A DNA stretch of 64,000 nt, from contig JADJXR010000001.1 in the NCBI GenBank assembly GCA_016710285.1, positions 124,001 through 188,000 of the forward strand, written 5' to 3'. The stretch is from Chlorobiota bacterium. Its GTDB lineage: Bacteria; Bacteroidota; Ignavibacteria; OLB7. Both the position numbers and the translations under genes were made by a program. The notes beneath the pieces were generated by a model that searched no databases, was not told where the DNA came from, and was given only the letters and a program-made list of their open reading frames with translations. Positions 60,631-64,000 of this stretch are shown one piece after another; within the stretch, counting starts at the first letter, position 1, and the number at the start of each line of letters is the position of its first letter.

Positions 60631-60979
60631 TCTTTTTTTCTGCCACAAAAAACTCCAAAGCCGGAGAAGGTTCTTGCGGCTCCATCTCTCTGTTCTTCAC
60701 ACAACTCGCCTATCTTCACGCCCCGTTCGATGGCACTGTTTCTTTCACAATGGGTGTGTTTCAGAGGTCCAGAACTGTGACCGCAGGCTAAAGACCTGTT
60801 ATCAATCCCGACGGAGGTCGGGGCGGCTACCGCAGGCTAAAGACCTGCGGCTACCCCATATCTTTTTTCTGCCACAAAAAACTCCAAAACCGGAGAAGGT
60901 TCTTGCGGCTCCATCTCTCTGTTCTTCAATCAAATCACCTATCTTCACGCCCCGTTCAATGGCGGGGAATCTTTCACAA
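60631..60979. repeat. Direct ~120-bp duplication flanking a GTAG-palindrome unit
   Basis: Segment 60631-60750 is repeated at 60861-60979 with few changes (offset 229-230 bp). Both copies contain GCCACAAAAAACTCCAAA and CTATCTTCACGCCCCGTTC. Between them lie CGCAGGCTAAAGACCTG hairpins and a CCCGACGGAGGTCGGG hairpin (60780-60856). The TATCTTCA string resembles a -7 box, so each copy may be a promoter. The gap 60475-60993 carries no gene. Confidence 0.85.
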
Positions 60980-60993
60980 CACGTTTTTGGGGT

Positions 60994-61761
60994 ATGTCCG
61001 TTTCTTCGTTGTTCAATCTTCGCGGGAGCGTTGCGCTGGTGACCGGCGCGGCCCGGGGAATTGGGGGCGCAGCTGCCGAGGTTCTGGCCGAAGCCGGCGC
61101 GGACCTTCTGTTGCTTGGCCGCAACATCGCCACGCTGCAGCAGCAGGCGGCGAACCTTGCTCGGTTCGGTGGCCGGGTTCACCCCATTGCGTGCGATGTT
61201 GGCAACGCTGCGGACGTTCACAACGCTGCGAACCAAGCGCTGGCGGCGTTCGGCCATGTTGATATTCTGGTGAACAACGCGGGGATCATCCGCCGCGCCC
61301 CCGCTGCCGATTATTCGCTGGCCGATTGGCAGGCGGTGATGGATACGAACCTGACCGGCGCGTTCCTGCTGTCGCAACGGATTGGCAGCACGATGGTGGA
61401 ACGTGGGTCGGGGAAGATCATCAACATTGCCTCGCTCCTCTCCTTCTCTGGCGGGATGAACGTTGTGGCCTACACCGCCAGCAAAAGCGCGCTTGCCGGA
61501 ATCACCCGCTCGTTTGCCAACGAGTGGGGCCGCCACGGGGTGAACGTCAATGCCATTGCGCCGGGGTATATCCGCACCGAGGCAACGGCGGCGTTGCAGC
61601 GGGACCCCGAACGTTACCAATCGCTCCTTTCCCGAATCCCAGCAGGGCGTTGGGGGGAACCCAGCGATCTGAAAGGTCCAATCCTGTTCCTTGCTTCCGA
61701 TGCCAGCAACTACGTCAACGGCCATATCCTGACGGTGGATGGAGGATGGATGGCCGCCTGA
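60994..61761 (+). CDS. Short-chain dehydrogenase, KduD-like 2-dehydro-3-deoxy-D-gluconate 5-dehydrogenase
   Basis: 255 residues. NAD(P)-binding loop VTGAARGIGGAAAEV, NNAG, and the catalytic Ser147, Tyr160 and Lys164 (YTASKSA) are present. The C-terminal half closely follows KduD: NEWGRHGVNVNAIAPGY, IPAGRWGEPSDLKGPI and FLASDASNYVNGHILTVDGG. KduD interconverts 2,5-diketo-3-deoxygluconate and 2-keto-3-deoxygluconate in pectin/alginate degradation. No other uronate genes are near, so the specific substrate is an inference. Confidence 0.85.
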   Translation: MSVSSLFNLRGSVALVTGAARGIGGAAAEVLAEAGADLLLLGRNIATLQQQAANLARFGGRVHPIACDVGNAADVHNAANQALAAFGHVDILVNNAGIIRRAPAADYSLADWQAVMDTNLTGAFLLSQRIGSTMVERGSGKIINIASLLSFSGGMNVVAYTASKSALAGITRSFANEWGRHGVNVNAIAPGYIRTEATAALQRDPERYQSLLSRIPAGRWGEPSDLKGPILFLASDASNYVNGHILTVDGGWMAA

Positions 61762-61854
61762 GAGAAACCCCGAACCGATGGCAATATTCCCGATGACCTC
61801 CATCCTTGATGGCAACACTCGTACCGATTTCCAGCAACCGACTTCCGACGTTCC

Positions 61855-64000
61855 ATGATGCGCCCGCTTGTCAATTTTCTTAATCAAGGCCTGCTGCCGA
61901 TGACCGATCGGGAGAAGGAGGCCACGCGGATTGTTGCGTTTTTCCAGGGGACAATGGAGGCCCAGGGACTGCGCGCCGCGCTTCTTTCCGGGGAGGCCGG
62001 GGCCGGCAAAAGTCGGTTGCTGGAGGACCTGCTCCCCCGCGTGCTTCGCGAAGGGGGTGCGGTGGTCCACACCAAACTCTATCCGGAGTCCACCACCTCC
62101 ATCGCGCCAATCCTTGCCCAGGCTCTTTCCCGCTCAAGCTCCATGTTCAATCTTCTGCGGATTGAGCCGGAGGAGAACCTCAGTTCGGTTGCGGCAAGCC
62201 TTCGGCGGCTGGCGCAGCTTCGGCCAACGTTGGTGATTGTTGAGGACATCCACCTGCTGGAAGGGGAGGCCGAGCGTGAGTTCAGCACCCTGCTGAACGC
62301 CCTTTCCGACGAACCGATCTCCCTCCTTTGCGCCGCCCGCCCCACCGAGCTGAAAACGCGCGGGCTGCTGGAACGCTACCTTGTTGAGGAGATTGAGTTG
62401 GAGGGGATCACCGCCGAAGGAATTTTGCATTTATGGCAAGCGTTGTTCGAGTCCCCGCCGGATCTTGAGGCCGCCCGAATCTTGCATGAGGTGACGTTGG
62501 GGAATCCGCTGGCGCTCCGTTCGGGGCTTCGCGGGGCGTTAAAATCGGGAGCACTGGCCCACGACCCCACGCGCAACGCATGGCGGCTGATGGTCCCCCC
62601 TTCCCTTTTTGCGGAATCGCTTGGCCGCAGCGTGCGATTGCTTTCGGAAGGGTTGGCGGCGCACGTTTCGGCAACCGAGCAGGAGGCTGCCGAGCAGTTG
62701 GCAACGCTGGGGGAAGTGTTCGCGCGCGAGGCCGCCGAAGCATTGCTGCCGGAGGCGGTGCGGATGCTGGACATCTTGATGTTCAAAGGGATCATCGCCC
62801 AGGCGCGTTCCACCGTTTCCCCGTTAAATGGCCCCCCCAGCCGCCGCCCGCTGCTAACGTTCACCCACAGCCTTCTTCACCGAAATTTTGTTGAGCGTGC
62901 GCGGTTCGATGCGGCCCGGGTGGTTGATCTGCTGGTGCAAACAATCCCCCTTTACTCCGTTGTTCCGTTCCAGCTGCTTGCCGATTATCATGGCACAATC
63001 GAAGCTCCGTTGGCCGATCTTGACATCGCCATCGGGCAAGCATTTGCGGCCATTGTGGTGCTGAACCGGAGCGCCGATTGGCCGTTGGGAACAGCCGTCT
63101 GGAACGCAGCGTTCGCCCTAAGCCGCTTCCGCAACGACGAGCGCACCGAGCGGGAACGGAGCATCCTGCAAGCCAACTTGCTGCATAACCGCCTGCGGCT
63201 AATCCGCAAGCCAACCCAAGAACGGAACGCAATCACCGCGCAGATAGATGCCCTAACCGAATCGTTCGCCAACGATGAAGAGCTTGCCCCGATGCGGCTG
63301 AACGCCCTTGCCCACAAGCAGCTTGCGATCATCCGAAGCAACCACCAGCAGGCGTTGGAAATCTGGAACGAGGTGGAAGGAATCGCCGAACGCTATCCCA
63401 GCGTTCGCTTCACCGAGGCTTACGTCCACCACCTGCGCGGCATCATCATTTCGGCACGGGCAAACACCGACGAAGCAATCTTCAACGTGGTAGAGGACCG
63501 GCTGAACGCGTTGAATGATGGAGCCGAACATGAGCGCATCTGGAAACACGCACGCCGGATTGTTGGCCCCTATCTGCTCGATATTTTCACCACCCAGGCA
63601 GAGCTGGACCGGCGGCTGCAACTGCTGCACGAGTTGGAGAGGGAGTCGCTAGAGTTCGACGTTGGCCTTCCCTGGCTGAAGACGATTCTGCTGTACGAGC
63701 TTGGGCAATTCCAAGATGTTCTTCAACTGCTGCCCAACATCAGCCCACGGCTGCTTGAGCGTGGGCTGTACGGCAATTACTGCCAAGCCCAGCTGCTGAT
63801 GATCTGCGTGGAGTTAGGGCTTGGCGGCGGCGTTGCCGGCATCGAAGAACAGCTTGAGAAGCTGCGTTCGCAATTCCCCACCGAATTCCAGCAAATCCTT
63901 CGCCGAAGCATCAGCATCCACCTGTGCGATTCGGCAATGTTGCACGGTGCCGACCAATGGGCCGCGCAGATCTTCCGGAAATATTCGGACGACGCGCTGG
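61855..64000 (+). CDS. ATPase-type signalling protein, third paralogue (3' truncated)
   Basis: The frame from the ATG at 61855 (a second ATG is at 61858) stays open to the right edge, at least 715 residues. NTPase motifs: Walker A LLSGEAGAGKSRLL and Walker B TLVIVEDIHLLEGE, followed by AARPTELKTRGLL. The helical middle carries the same family strings as the two paralogues: TLGNPLALRSGLRGALKSGAL, LATLGEVFAREAAEALL and LLTFTHSLLHRNFVERA. Whether it ends in a SARP-like output domain, as the first, or stops short, as the second, lies outside the window. It starts ~94 nt after the dehydrogenase on the same strand. Confidence 0.75.
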   Translation, partial: MMRPLVNFLNQGLLPMTDREKEATRIVAFFQGTMEAQGLRAALLSGEAGAGKSRLLEDLLPRVLREGGAVVHTKLYPESTTSIAPILAQALSRSSSMFNLLRIEPEENLSSVAASLRRLAQLRPTLVIVEDIHLLEGEAEREFSTLLNALSDEPISLLCAARPTELKTRGLLERYLVEEIELEGITAEGILHLWQALFESPPDLEAARILHEVTLGNPLALRSGLRGALKSGALAHDPTRNAWRLMVPPSLFAESLGRSVRLLSEGLAAHVSATEQEAAEQLATLGEVFAREAAEALLPEAVRMLDILMFKGIIAQARSTVSPLNGPPSRRPLLTFTHSLLHRNFVERARFDAARVVDLLVQTIPLYSVVPFQLLADYHGTIEAPLADLDIAIGQAFAAIVVLNRSADWPLGTAVWNAAFALSRFRNDERTERERSILQANLLHNRLRLIRKPTQERNAITAQIDALTESFANDEELAPMRLNALAHKQLAIIRSNHQQALEIWNEVEGIAERYPSVRFTEAYVHHLRGIIISARANTDEAIFNVVEDRLNALNDGAEHERIWKHARRIVGPYLLDIFTTQAELDRRLQLLHELERESLEFDVGLPWLKTILLYELGQFQDVLQLLPNISPRLLERGLYGNYCQAQLLMICVELGLGGGVAGIEEQLEKLRSQFPTEFQQILRRSISIHLCDSAMLHGADQWAAQIFRKYSDDAL

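Overview
The window comes from a GC-rich member of the Bacteroidota (Chlorobi/Ignavibacteria/Kapabacteria side). This placement is inferred from gene content: a type IX secretion system (T9SS) translocon SprA and a PorU sortase, several surface proteins with T9SS-type C-terminal sorting domains, a SAM-family TonB receptor repertoire typical of the phylum, and candidate promoters of the Bacteroidota -33/-7 type (TTTG, about 20 nt, TAnnTTTG). No rRNA, tRNA, CRISPR array, prophage or transposase gene was seen.

Layout. 1-2.7 kb: the 3' part of a large ATPase-type regulator ending in a SARP-like output domain. 2.8-6.4 kb: a secreted Cys-rich repeat protein with T9SS tail. 6.5-9.9 kb: a 44-bp palindrome array, a TonB-dependent receptor and a divergent HupE/UreJ permease. 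9.9-13.9 kb: an outer-membrane protein, a YbjN-like chaperone, PspA and a biotin carrier protein, all leftward. 14-17.6 kb: MATE exporter, aldo/keto reductase and a BchI/ChlI-type ATPase (frameshifted). 17.6-21 kb: a repeat field, an orphan McrB-like ATPase (frameshifted) and a lipoprotein. 21.1-23.7 kb: a second regulator paralogue that lacks the output domain. 23.8-26.4 kb: leuS. 26.5-31.9 kb: a 2.75-kb tandem duplication of a T9SS-exported protein gene. 32.4-39.1 kb: sprA (frameshifted). 39.7-47.7 kb: three consecutive T9SS surface proteins, each with exactly 14 copies of a propeller-like repeat. 47.9-55.5 kb: a class I glutamine amidotransferase (peptidase C26), queG, purL and hpnE (frameshifted). 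55.7-60.5 kb: a methyltransferase and porU. 61-64 kb: a KduD-like dehydrogenase and the 5' part of a third regulator paralogue.

Together, the export genes and five or six probable cargo genes make this a T9SS-rich chromosomal region mixed with housekeeping genes. Intergenic gaps carry two families of GTAG-headed palindromes whose arms vary in a compensatory way, resembling REP/BIME elements. Six genes are split by single frame changes that restore known family sequence when ignored, so sequencing or assembly errors are the likeliest cause; the spans given for these genes are reconstructed. Two genes run off the window edges.
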